Positions 1 to 5,971 of a stretch of 6,348 nt of DNA are shown here, one piece after another. The notes below the pieces were generated by a model. That model was not told the DNA's origin. It searched no databases and saw nothing but the letters and a program-made list of their open reading frames with translations. A program made the translations under genes and the position numbers. Each line of letters starts with the position of its first letter. The stretch's first letter is position 1. This DNA comes from an uncultured Bacteroidota bacterium (GTDB lineage Bacteria; Bacteroidota; Bacteroidia; B-17B0; Aurantibacillaceae), in assembly GCA_937868675.1 (NCBI GenBank), contig CALMNJ010000017.1, positions 1 through 6,348 on the forward strand. The letters run 5' to 3'.

Positions 1-2
1 CA

Positions 3-104
3 GTTGAGTTCCAAGTATTATTTTATCTCGTAGTTCAGAATATGGATGATCGTTACCCATTAGAATTTGCATATCAAATTTCGGAATTAATCAAGTTAAA
101 GTGA
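3..104 (+). CDS. Possible C-terminal end of an upstream gene (5' partial)
   Basis: A reading frame open from the left edge runs for 33 codons and stops at TGA (102-104). The translated end includes FYLVVQNMDDRYPLEFAYQ and then ISELIKLK, which looks like ordinary protein: it alternates hydrophobic and charged residues in a helix-like pattern and ends in a lysine-rich tail. The other two plus-strand frames, and all three minus-strand frames of this stretch, hit stops early. I do not recognise a family. Thirty-three codons without a stop can arise by chance even in AT-rich DNA, so this could be non-coding. If real, its transcript would run about 150 bases before reaching the hairpins at 261-330. 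Confidence 0.3.
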   Translation, partial: VEFQVLFYLVVQNMDDRYPLEFAYQISELIKLK

Positions 105-260
105 AGCTGATTACTACCTCAGTATTTTGGTTCTTACATGTTATCAAAACCTTTAAAAATCTTCTTAGAAAATTAAACTTTTGGAGTACGGAAATGTGTT
201 AAAATGCTATAAAATGTAACTTTTGGAGGCGGGAAAAACCCCCGAAAAGCCTGTAAACAC
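105..260. other. AT-rich intergenic stretch with no supported gene
   Basis: This stretch is visibly richer in A and T than the genes to its right, and I see no convincing reading frame in it. It contains the repeated 11-mer AACTTTTGGAG (176-186 and 218-228), a repeated AAAATG (201-206 and 211-216), and a weak 4-bp hairpin CGGG/CCCG (230-233 with 241-244). No good Bacteroidota promoter could be placed: the nearest -7-like strings, such as TATTTTGG at 123-130, lack a suitably spaced TTG. It may be an untranslated 3' region of the upstream gene, or hold a small RNA ending at the terminator at 300-330. Confidence 0.5.
176..228. repeat. Pair of 11-base direct repeats
   Basis: AACTTTTGGAG occurs exactly at 176-186 and at 218-228, start to start 42 bases, which is about four turns of the helix. 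After the exact match the copies continue as TACGG and GCGGG. Both copies come close to, but do not match, the Bacteroidota -7 element TAnnTTTG. The spacing would suit two copies of a protein binding site on one face of the DNA, but nothing else supports that. Confidence 0.45.
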
Positions 261-299
261 TTGTGCCCACGGGGAGTTAAATTCTCCCAGCGGGCACAA
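261..299 (+). other. Nested stem-loop just before the terminator
   Basis: An outer perfect 8-bp stem pairs TTGTGCCC (261-268) with GGGCACAA (292-299). Inside it, after a 3 by 3 internal loop, a perfect 5-bp stem pairs GGGAG (272-276) with CTCCC (284-288) around a 7-base loop TTAAATT. The structure is followed with no gap by the terminator hairpin at 300-330. It could be the protective 3' structure of a transcript or small RNA, or part of a regulatory leader. The inner arm superficially resembles a tRNA T-arm, but no tRNA body is present. Confidence 0.6.
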
Positions 300-330
300 C
301 CCCTTAAACTAATATTTTAAGGGGTTTTTT
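300..330 (+). terminator. Intrinsic (Rho-independent) terminator
   Basis: A perfect 9-bp stem pairs CCCCTTAAA (300-308) with TTTAAGGGG (316-324) around a 7-base loop, and is followed at once by six T (325-330). This is the classic plus-strand terminator layout. It would end transcription coming from the left (the possible gene at 3-104 or an unidentified small RNA) and so insulate the peptidase gene at 389. The stem is part AT pairs, so leakage is possible. Confidence 0.8.
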
Positions 331-338
331 ATTGGCGG

Positions 339-371
339 TTGTGCCGCCGCGCTGCATTTTGTCTATTTTAG
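339..371 (+). promoter_or_regulatory. Candidate Bacteroidota promoter for the S9 peptidase gene
   Basis: TTG at 339-341 is followed after 22 bases by TATTTTAG (364-371), seven of eight matches to the Bacteroidota -7 consensus TAnnTTTG. The spacing is within the roughly 17-23 bases reported for this phylum. The box ends 17 bases before the ATG at 389, giving a very short leader. The TTG lies in the loop of a small hairpin, GGCGG (334-338) with CCGCC (344-348). Short degenerate boxes occur by chance, so this is tentative. Confidence 0.4.
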
Positions 372-388
372 TCCCACAATTACACCTT

Positions 389-2533
389 ATGAATAAAATT
401 TCCATAATTACTGCTATTGCGCTGTGCACTCTTAACGTTGCCGTTTCGCAAAATAAACCATTAAGCATACAGGAAGCTGTACTTAAAGGCCGTACCGACC
501 TGGCACCGCGACGCCTGCAAAACCTGGGCTTTGTTCCCGACAGTAAAAAAATATCGTACACCGATAAAACGGTACTTAATGTAATTAATGCCGAAACCGG
601 TAAGCCTGAATGGAGCCTTAACACCGTTCAACTTAATAAAGCTTTGAGCGCTGGTGGAAACGACACCATTGCAAGCCTCTCTGGATTCCGCTGGAAAAGC
701 GGCAGCGAATTCTGGTTTACCAGCAAAAAAGGAGAATGGCTTTATAGCACCGTTAGCAAATCAGTAAGTAAGTCCGACCGTAAACAAAGCGATGCCAGTC
801 TCGAGAATCTCGAAGAGTTTAAAGAAGGCGAAGTGTATGCATACGTAAAAGACAACAACGTATTTGTTTATGCCAATGGCAAAACCGCACAGGCAAGTTA
901 CGATGGCAGTTACGAAATTGTGAACGGCAAAAGTGTTCACCGCGACGAGTTTGGAATTCACAAAGGTCTTTACTGGAGTCCCAATGGTGCTATGCTGGCA
1001 TGGTATCGCATGGATCAAAAGGATGTAACCGATTATCCTATTATTGACTGGAGCACTTACCCTGCACAAAATAAAAACATCAAATACCCCATGGCCGGTA
1101 ACAAAAGCCATTATGTTACGCTACGCATATTCAATGTGGCCAGTGGTGCAGTTGTAAACGTAAAAACCTCGGGCCCGCTCGATCAGTACCTGACCAATAT
1201 TGCCTGGAGCCCCGATGAGAAAAAGATTTATATCGCCATTGTAAACCGCGAGCAAAATCACATGTGGCTCAACGAGTACGACGCAACCACAGGCGATTTT
1301 GTAAAAACGCTTTTTGAGGAAAGCGACGCCCGTTACATTGAGCCGCTAAATCCCATGCTGTTTGTAAAAAACAACCCCACACAATTTATCTGGCAAAGCC
1401 GCCGCGATGGTTACAATCACTTTTATTTGTATGGCACCGACGGCAAGCTGATAAAACAGCTTACAAAAGGCAACTGGGAAGTAAAAGCCGAAAATGGTTT
1501 TGATGAAAAAGGCGAGCATCTGTTTTTTACCGCCAACGAGCAAAGCCCGGTAAATCAGGACCTATACACGATAAATATAAAAAGCGGTAAAATGAAACGG
1601 CTTACCGAGGGCAATGGATTTCATAACGCTGTTGTGAGTAAAAAAGGCGACTATGTCATTGATGCCTTTTCGTCCTGTTACACACCCGGTGAATACCGCG
1701 TGGTAAACACAACAAGCGGCAAATCTCAACTTTTTTATAAAGCCGAAAATCCCATAAAAGAATATAAAACCGGTAGCTGGCGGCTGTTTACCATTAAAAA
1801 TAATGCCGGTCAGGATCTTTGGTGCCGCCTGTTCAGGCCGGTTGATTTCGACAGCACAAAAAAATATCCGGTGCTGGTTTATTTATACAACGGACCTCAT
1901 TCGCAGCTGGTAACCAATCGCTGGATGGCCGGCGGAGAGCTGTGGTACCAGTATATGGCACAAAAAGGATTTATTGTTTTTACGCTGGATGGACGCGGCA
2001 CTTCTTATCGCGGAAAAGAGTTTGAACAAGCCATTCACCGCCAATTGGGAACCGTTGAAATGGAAGACCAGCTTAAAGGGGTGGAGTATTTAAAATCCTT
2101 ACCGTATGTGGATGCCTCACGCCTTGGTGTACATGGCTGGAGTTTCGGGGGTTTCATGACTACCTCGCTCATGACCCGTAATCCAGGCATATTTAAAGTG
2201 GGTGCGTGTGGTGGCCCGGTAATTGACTGGAGTTATTACGAAATTATGTATGGCGAGCGTTACATGGATACCCCCCAGGAAAACAAAGAGGGGTATGACA
2301 AAAATAATCTGCTGAATTATGTTGACAAACTAAAAGGCAGGCTGCTCATGATTCATGGTGCCCAGGACCCCGTGGTGGTTTGGCAGCACAGCATCCTGTA
2401 TCAGAAAAAAGCGGTTGACAAAGGTGTGCAGTTGGATTATTATGTGTACCCAGGCCACGAGCACAATGTGCTTGGCAAAGACAGAGCACATTTAATGGAA
2501 AAAATCTGCAATTACTTTATAGATAATCTCTGA
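389..2533 (+). CDS. ptpA: Prolyl tripeptidyl peptidase (S9 family, DPP IV-like), exported
   Basis: This serine exopeptidase should release Xaa-Xaa-Pro tripeptides from free N-termini outside the cytoplasm. The ATG at 389 (714 residues) is preferred to a TTG at 332, because it places a Sec signal peptide at residues 1-20 (MNKISIITAIALCTLNVAVS). A DPP IV-type beta-propeller follows (about 80-450), then the alpha/beta hydrolase domain (about 490-714). Visible residues are the oxyanion Tyr500 (YNGPH), nucleophile Ser585 in GWSFGG, Asp660 in HGAQDP and His692 in GHEHN. Against P. gingivalis PtpA as I remember it, these match Ser603, Asp678 and His710 at a constant offset of 18. Glu187 (VHRDEFG) and Glu618 (YEIMYGERY) match Glu205 and Glu636, which bind the substrate N-terminus. 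Length is near the 732 of PtpA. DPP IV's double-Glu motif is absent, which favours tripeptidyl activity. The gene ends in tandem stops TGA TAA and has no clear Shine-Dalgarno. Confidence 0.9.
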   Translation: MNKISIITAIALCTLNVAVSQNKPLSIQEAVLKGRTDLAPRRLQNLGFVPDSKKISYTDKTVLNVINAETGKPEWSLNTVQLNKALSAGGNDTIASLSGFRWKSGSEFWFTSKKGEWLYSTVSKSVSKSDRKQSDASLENLEEFKEGEVYAYVKDNNVFVYANGKTAQASYDGSYEIVNGKSVHRDEFGIHKGLYWSPNGAMLAWYRMDQKDVTDYPIIDWSTYPAQNKNIKYPMAGNKSHYVTLRIFNVASGAVVNVKTSGPLDQYLTNIAWSPDEKKIYIAIVNREQNHMWLNEYDATTGDFVKTLFEESDARYIEPLNPMLFVKNNPTQFIWQSRRDGYNHFYLYGTDGKLIKQLTKGNWEVKAENGFDEKGEHLFFTANEQSPVNQDLYTINIKSGKMKRLTEGNGFHNAVVSKKGDYVIDAFSSCYTPGEYRVVNTTSGKSQLFYKAENPIKEYKTGSWRLFTIKNNAGQDLWCRLFRPVDFDSTKKYPVLVYLYNGPHSQLVTNRWMAGGELWYQYMAQKGFIVFTLDGRGTSYRGKEFEQAIHRQLGTVEMEDQLKGVEYLKSLPYVDASRLGVHGWSFGGFMTTSLMTRNPGIFKVGACGGPVIDWSYYEIMYGERYMDTPQENKEGYDKNNLLNYVDKLKGRLLMIHGAQDPVVVWQHSILYQKKAVDKGVQLDYYVYPGHEHNVLGKDRAHLMEKICNYFIDNL

Positions 2534-2535
2534 TA

Positions 2536-2551
2536 ATGGCTACAGCGCCAT
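2536..2551. terminator. Small hairpin between convergent genes, possible weak bidirectional terminator
   Basis: ATGGC (2536-2540) pairs with GCCAT (2547-2551) around a 6-base loop, in the 32-base gap between the peptidase stop and the facing porP stop. There is no T-run on either side, so it does not meet the intrinsic terminator pattern. It is listed only because both transcripts must end near here and no better candidate is visible. Confidence 0.2.
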
Positions 2552-2565
2552 CCGGGCCTGATTGA

Positions 2566-3492
2566 TCACCAGGTTTCAAAATCGCGCGGGGTAACCGCCC
2601 TTTCTTTTTTACATAGTGTTGTGCTTGCCGCAACCTGTACTTCGTTCATGTAAATGCCTCCGTCATGGTTTTTCAGCCTGTTGGTTGGAATGTAAACAAG
2701 TCTTGTGTTTACATACTTGTTCTTAAAGCCCGCACTCATAAAATAGTTGTGATCCTCCATAAAGCCTGCGCCTATTGTGAAATGCTTAAAGATTTTTATA
2801 TCGAGCGCAAGCTGGAAGCTTTGGACAGGCGGCCAGTAATTAACATAATAGTAGTTGCCAAAAAGCGCCGATAAATTAAATCCGAAAGCTTCGCCAATTT
2901 TTACGTTTTGTGATACGTAAGTTCTAATCAGGCTCTTCGCATACGCACTGGTACCCTTCACATTGTTACTGTAAACAAAAGCCGAGGCGCCGTAAAAACC
3001 GGCATAAAGCCCTCTGTAGCTCAGTAAAAGTCCCGCCCCGGCTCTGCCGTAATAGTAGTTTACGGGCGGCGATGCAACGCCCCAGTAATTTGTCCAATAA
3101 AAATAGTTGTTGTAATAATCCACCTTTACTGAAGGAACCAGCTTCAATTCGTTCTTAAAAAAGCCAATATGCTGCGCGTACACCGCCGATACGTTTTGGT
3201 TGAAAGTATTCTGCGGCCCGTTGCTGATGTTATAGCTCAGCCCTAGTCCGCCTTTGATTTTGTTCAAATAGGTGTCGGCGCTAAAGTAGCCATTGTATAA
3301 CGTGTAGGTGCCCGGTCCCACATTACTCATGTCAATACCGCTTCCCGCCGCCTGAAGCCTGAGCCCTCCGCTGCTGCCCGCAAATGAGGGATTAATGTTG
3401 AGAAGGTTTAGCGAAGGAACAGCATATACTTTTTCCTGTGCCTGCCCAACCAGGCCGGGTATTAACACTAAAAACAAGATTAATGCTTTCAT
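2566..3492 (-). CDS. PorP/SprF family type IX secretion-associated membrane protein (copy 1)
   Basis: A complete 308-residue protein of the PorP/SprF family, predicted to be an outer-membrane beta-barrel that works with the type IX secretion system. It begins with a signal peptide (about 1-18, cleavage near GQA/Q). The family's N-terminal signature follows as NINPSFAGSSGGLRL (32-46), and the rest alternates glycine- and aromatic-rich strands. The length is slightly short but normal for the family. The protein is unusually rich in Tyr, Asn and Trp at 125-138, 144-149 and 212-222. Its C-terminus (after about residue 285, ending RDFETW) does not close with the usual aromatic barrel strand seen in copy 2. 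It lies 56 bases downstream of copy 2 with no recognisable promoter between, so the two are probably co-transcribed. Family assignment is firm; its export partner is unknown. It is not an obvious orthologue of the core T9SS PorP. Confidence 0.85.
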   Translation of the reverse strand: MKALILFLVLIPGLVGQAQEKVYAVPSLNLLNINPSFAGSSGGLRLQAAGSGIDMSNVGPGTYTLYNGYFSADTYLNKIKGGLGLSYNISNGPQNTFNQNVSAVYAQHIGFFKNELKLVPSVKVDYYNNYFYWTNYWGVASPPVNYYYGRAGAGLLLSYRGLYAGFYGASAFVYSNNVKGTSAYAKSLIRTYVSQNVKIGEAFGFNLSALFGNYYYVNYWPPVQSFQLALDIKIFKHFTIGAGFMEDHNYFMSAGFKNKYVNTRLVYIPTNRLKNHDGGIYMNEVQVAASTTLCKKERAVTPRDFETW

Positions 3493-3548
3493 GATTATTA
3501 CCGCCAGAATAAATTCATTTGTGAGATAACATGGCCCTCAATATTTTC

Positions 3549-4472
3549 TTACCTATCCTCCGCGTTTTGCGTTTGGTGGTTTTTGGTAACTGTATATGTC
3601 AATCCAAGTTCGGCAAACGGGCTGCCGGCAATAACACTATAATTTCTTCCATAACATAATTGCAGCGAAACACGTTTGGCTTTGTACCCCATGAAAACAA
3701 ATGGTGTAACCGTAGATCTGTATCCCAAACCAAGCATAAACCGCTGTGCGTTTGTTAATGTTATGGCCCCCTGCCCGAACCAGTAACCGTTCTGGTAATT
3801 TACCAGGCCTGAAATATTCACGATTGTCCATACAGACATGGCAAAATTATGGGAGGCGTGAGCAGTGAGTTTGAGTGGTAGTCTGCTTGTTCCAAGCAGC
3901 CCGATATCGGGCTGTGTAATATGGCTGGCAACCACCCCTGCATTAAAATTTTTATTTCTTATCATTAGTCCGGTTGTTGCATCAACATTCCTTTTTATGG
4001 GGCCGGGAATCGCAGTGCCGTTGTTCCATCGGGTGTTGTAGCGTGAATTTATTACCCCATCAAACGAAATTGCGCTGATGTCGAGTCTTAACTGAAGGTA
4101 TGATATCTGTATGGACGGTATGAGTTCAAGGCCCTGATTGCCCAGTTTAATAGGCCGGGCATACGTTAACGAAGCGGTTTGGGTTTTTAGCAGCCCGTGG
4201 TTTTGATCGTCTGTCATAACACTAAGCGCCAGCCCCGCGCGCATTGGCTTAATGTAACCATCAACCGCTGCATAATACGTAACATACCGGCCCGACAGAT
4301 TTGGGTTTTCATTTCTGTAATTAAGCTGCCCCCTCAAACTTCCGTTGCTTCCGGCAAACGAAGGGTTCAGGTATATTAAGGATTGGTTAGGGTTTGTCAG
4401 GAACACATCCTGGGCTTTGGCTCCGAAGGCTAATACAGCAAGAACAGCCAGGTGTTTAAGATTTTTAGTCAT
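3549..4472 (-). CDS. PorP/SprF family type IX secretion-associated membrane protein (copy 2)
   Basis: A second PorP/SprF-family protein of 307 residues, also predicted to be an outer-membrane barrel. The ATG at 4472 is chosen over a GTG at 4586, because it opens a clean signal peptide (MTKNLKHLAVLAVLAFGAKA, cleavage AKA/QD), whereas the upstream extension is not signal-like. The family signature is YLNPSFAGSNGSLRG at 34-48. The end, FAELGLTYTV (about 286-295), is a typical terminal barrel strand, followed by a short polar tail. It resembles copy 1 mainly in the NPSFAGS region and in overall plan, so the pair looks like an old duplication. A purine-rich AAAGAGGG lies just before the start and could help ribosome binding. 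A 13-base palindrome and a -7-like box sit 11-23 bases upstream. Relatives often act beside large T9SS-exported adhesins, but none is in this window. Confidence 0.87.
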   Translation of the reverse strand: MTKNLKHLAVLAVLAFGAKAQDVFLTNPNQSLIYLNPSFAGSNGSLRGQLNYRNENPNLSGRYVTYYAAVDGYIKPMRAGLALSVMTDDQNHGLLKTQTASLTYARPIKLGNQGLELIPSIQISYLQLRLDISAISFDGVINSRYNTRWNNGTAIPGPIKRNVDATTGLMIRNKNFNAGVVASHITQPDIGLLGTSRLPLKLTAHASHNFAMSVWTIVNISGLVNYQNGYWFGQGAITLTNAQRFMLGLGYRSTVTPFVFMGYKAKRVSLQLCYGRNYSVIAGSPFAELGLTYTVTKNHQTQNAEDR

Positions 4473-4482
4473 GGGCCCTCTT

Positions 4483-4495
4483 TTAACTAAGTTAA
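4483..4495. promoter_or_regulatory. Perfect 13-base palindrome upstream of the porP pair
   Basis: TTAACT-A-AGTTAA is a perfect 6-1-6 inverted repeat ending 11 bases before the ATG at 4472. On the minus strand it contains TAACTTAG (4494-4487), seven of eight to the Bacteroidota -7 box and similar to the boxes before the two peptidase genes. The nearest TTG on that strand (4509-4507) is only 12 bases upstream, too close for a normal -33 element. It may be an operator overlapping the promoter, or a chance AT-rich palindrome. Confidence 0.35.
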
Positions 4496-4599
4496 CTGAA
4501 TTTTCCCAAAGAAGATACACCGCATTTGTTAAAACATGTCCTGTACTCGCGCGAAGTATTGAACCGGGCACACTTCCTCTAACCACACATGGCAGCTTT

Positions 4600-4614
4600 G
4601 TAATCAGGGATTAC
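4600..4614. repeat. Short inverted repeat downstream of pepP
   Basis: GTAATC (4600-4605) and GATTAC (4609-4614) form a perfect 6-bp stem with a 3-base loop, 17 bases past the pepP stop codon. No T-run follows on the minus strand, so it is not a standard terminator. It may be a weak transcript end or a processing structure in the 159-base gap between pepP and the porP pair. Confidence 0.3.
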
Positions 4615-4631
4615 CACTGCAGAAGTTTATG

Positions 4632-5921
4632 TTATATACCCATCAGCGCCTCAATTTCTTCGGCCTCAATCGGGATATTTTTCATCAGATCCATTTGCCC
4701 GTTGGTTGTAATCAGCACATTGTTCTCGAGCCGGATACCCAGATTTTCTTCGGGTATATAAATACCGGGCTCCACCGTAAACACCATCCCGGCCTGCATG
4801 GGTTCATGAAAAAATCCTACGTCATGCACATCAAGCCCAAGAAAATGGCTTGTGCCATGCATAAAGTATTTTTTATACGCCGGCCAGGCAGGGTTTTGAT
4901 TTTTTACCTCCTCACTTTTCAGAAGCCCAAGTTGCAAGAGGGCTTCGGTCATCATGTTGCCCACCGCCTTGTTGTATTTATCAAAGGTTTGTCCGGGCAC
5001 CAGCAGCCTGGTTGCTTCATTTTTAATTTTAAGTACGGCATTATACACATCCCTTTGGCGTTTGGTAAACTTGCCGCTCACAGGCAAACACCTGGTAAGA
5101 TCGCTGGCATAGTTGGCATATTCGGCCGCCACATCCAGTAAAATAATATCCCCCTCTTTACACTGTTTATTGTTTTCAACGTAGTGCAACACGCACGAGC
5201 TGCCCCCGCTGGCAATAATAGGCCCGTAAGCAAAGCCCTGCGAACGATTACGCACAAATTCATGAATAAGCTCGGCTTCAATTTCGTATTCCCAAACGCC
5301 TGGTTTAATAAATTTAAGCAGTCGCCTGAATCCCATTTCGGTTATATCACAGGCTTTTTGTATGAGGTCAATCTCGTAAGTGCTCTTAATTGAACGGATA
5401 TGATGCAGAATCGGGGCGCTGCGTTCATAATGATGCAACGGGAAACGCGTCATAATCTGCTTATTAAAACGGTCCTGAGCAGTTTCTGCATCAATATACC
5501 TTCTTGTATGCTCATTGCTGTTAAGGTATATATGTTCGGCCTGCATAAAAAACGGTTTCATGACCTTGTCGAATTCATGATGCCAGTATATATGCTCAAC
5601 GCCGCTCACGGCAGCAGCTTCCGCTTTATTGAGTTTGGCCCCTTCCCATATTGCGATTAGCTCGCTTGTTTCTTTCACAAACAAAATTTCTTTGTGCCGG
5701 TTATCTTTCACGTCCGGAAACAAAACCAGAATTGTATCTTCCTGATCAATGCCACTCAGGTAAAACACGTCGCTGTTTTGCCTGAATCCCATGGCCCCGT
5801 CGGCGTTCGTGGGCATAATGTCGTTACTCACAAAAACAGCCATGGCGTTTGGCTTCATCCGGTTGCGGAACTTGATGCGGTTTTCAATAAAAAGGGCGTT
5901 GTCTATGCGATCGTATTTCAT
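4632..5921 (-). CDS. pepP: Xaa-Pro aminopeptidase (aminopeptidase P, M24B family)
   Basis: A dinuclear-metal (usually manganese) peptidase of 429 residues that removes an N-terminal residue followed by proline. An aminopeptidase P N-terminal domain (about 1-140) precedes the pita-bread catalytic domain (about 180-415). All five metal ligands are visible: Asp263 (LLDVAAEY), Asp274 (YASDLTR), His359 (HGTSHFLGLDVHD), Glu384 (TVEPGIY) and Glu399 (IRLENN). They align with E. coli PepP Asp260, Asp271, His354, Glu383 and Glu406. The substrate-side histidines His246 and His366 are also kept. Length is close to the E. coli enzyme (441). There is no signal peptide, so the protein is cytoplasmic. The ATG at 5921 is well placed behind a promoter-like TTG-N20-TACTTTAG. 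The gene follows the partial gene at 5972-6348 by 50 bases on the same strand. Specificity against prolidase cannot be proved from sequence, but the N-terminal domain and size favour aminopeptidase P. Confidence 0.92.
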   Translation of the reverse strand: MKYDRIDNALFIENRIKFRNRMKPNAMAVFVSNDIMPTNADGAMGFRQNSDVFYLSGIDQEDTILVLFPDVKDNRHKEILFVKETSELIAIWEGAKLNKAEAAAVSGVEHIYWHHEFDKVMKPFFMQAEHIYLNSNEHTRRYIDAETAQDRFNKQIMTRFPLHHYERSAPILHHIRSIKSTYEIDLIQKACDITEMGFRRLLKFIKPGVWEYEIEAELIHEFVRNRSQGFAYGPIIASGGSSCVLHYVENNKQCKEGDIILLDVAAEYANYASDLTRCLPVSGKFTKRQRDVYNAVLKIKNEATRLLVPGQTFDKYNKAVGNMMTEALLQLGLLKSEEVKNQNPAWPAYKKYFMHGTSHFLGLDVHDVGFFHEPMQAGMVFTVEPGIYIPEENLGIRLENNVLITTNGQMDLMKNIPIEAEEIEALMGI

Positions 5922-5940
5922 GTTCAGTTTTTTGAGGAAT

Positions 5941-5971
5941 CTAAAGTAGCTAATACCTGAATTATTAGCAA
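5941..5971 (-). promoter_or_regulatory. Candidate promoter for pepP
   Basis: Read on the minus strand, TTG (5971-5969) is followed after 20 bases by TACTTTAG (5948-5941), seven of eight to TAnnTTTG. The ATG lies 19 bases further on. The layout is nearly the same as that before the S9 peptidase gene. The TTG starts directly after the stop codon of the upstream gene. Transcription from upstream is also possible, because no terminator is seen in this 50-base gap. Confidence 0.45.

Noticed and set aside
272..299. tRNA or tmRNA 3' end, suggested by a 5-bp stem with a 7-base loop (TTAAATT) followed by an acceptor-like strand, and hence a possible integration site.
   Set aside because: The nearly invariant C of the T-loop (position 56) is A here, no matching 5' acceptor strand lies upstream, and no D-arm or anticodon arm can be drawn. 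The outer 8-bp stem explains the sequence better.
332..388. N-terminal extension of the S9 peptidase from a TTG at 332.
   Set aside because: It begins right behind the terminator T-run and would bury the clear signal peptide that starts at the ATG at 389.
304..624. A 106-codon minus-strand reading frame overlapping the peptidase start.
   Set aside because: It covers the terminator and promoter region and the antisense of the signal peptide; the translation has no family resemblance.
2557..2573. Hairpin CCTG/CAGG around a TGATCA core as terminator of porP copy 1.
   Set aside because: The stem is only 4 bp, it overlaps the last codons of the gene and no T-run follows.
4473..4586. N-terminal extension of porP copy 2 from a GTG at 4586.
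   Set aside because: The extra 38 residues do not look like a signal peptide or barrel sequence, while the ATG at 4472 opens a textbook signal peptide.
4629..5141. A 170-codon plus-strand reading frame opposite pepP.
   Set aside because: It lies wholly antisense to a complete, well conserved enzyme gene; its translation is rich in His, Phe and Pro, as expected from reverse reading of coding DNA, and matches nothing recognisable.
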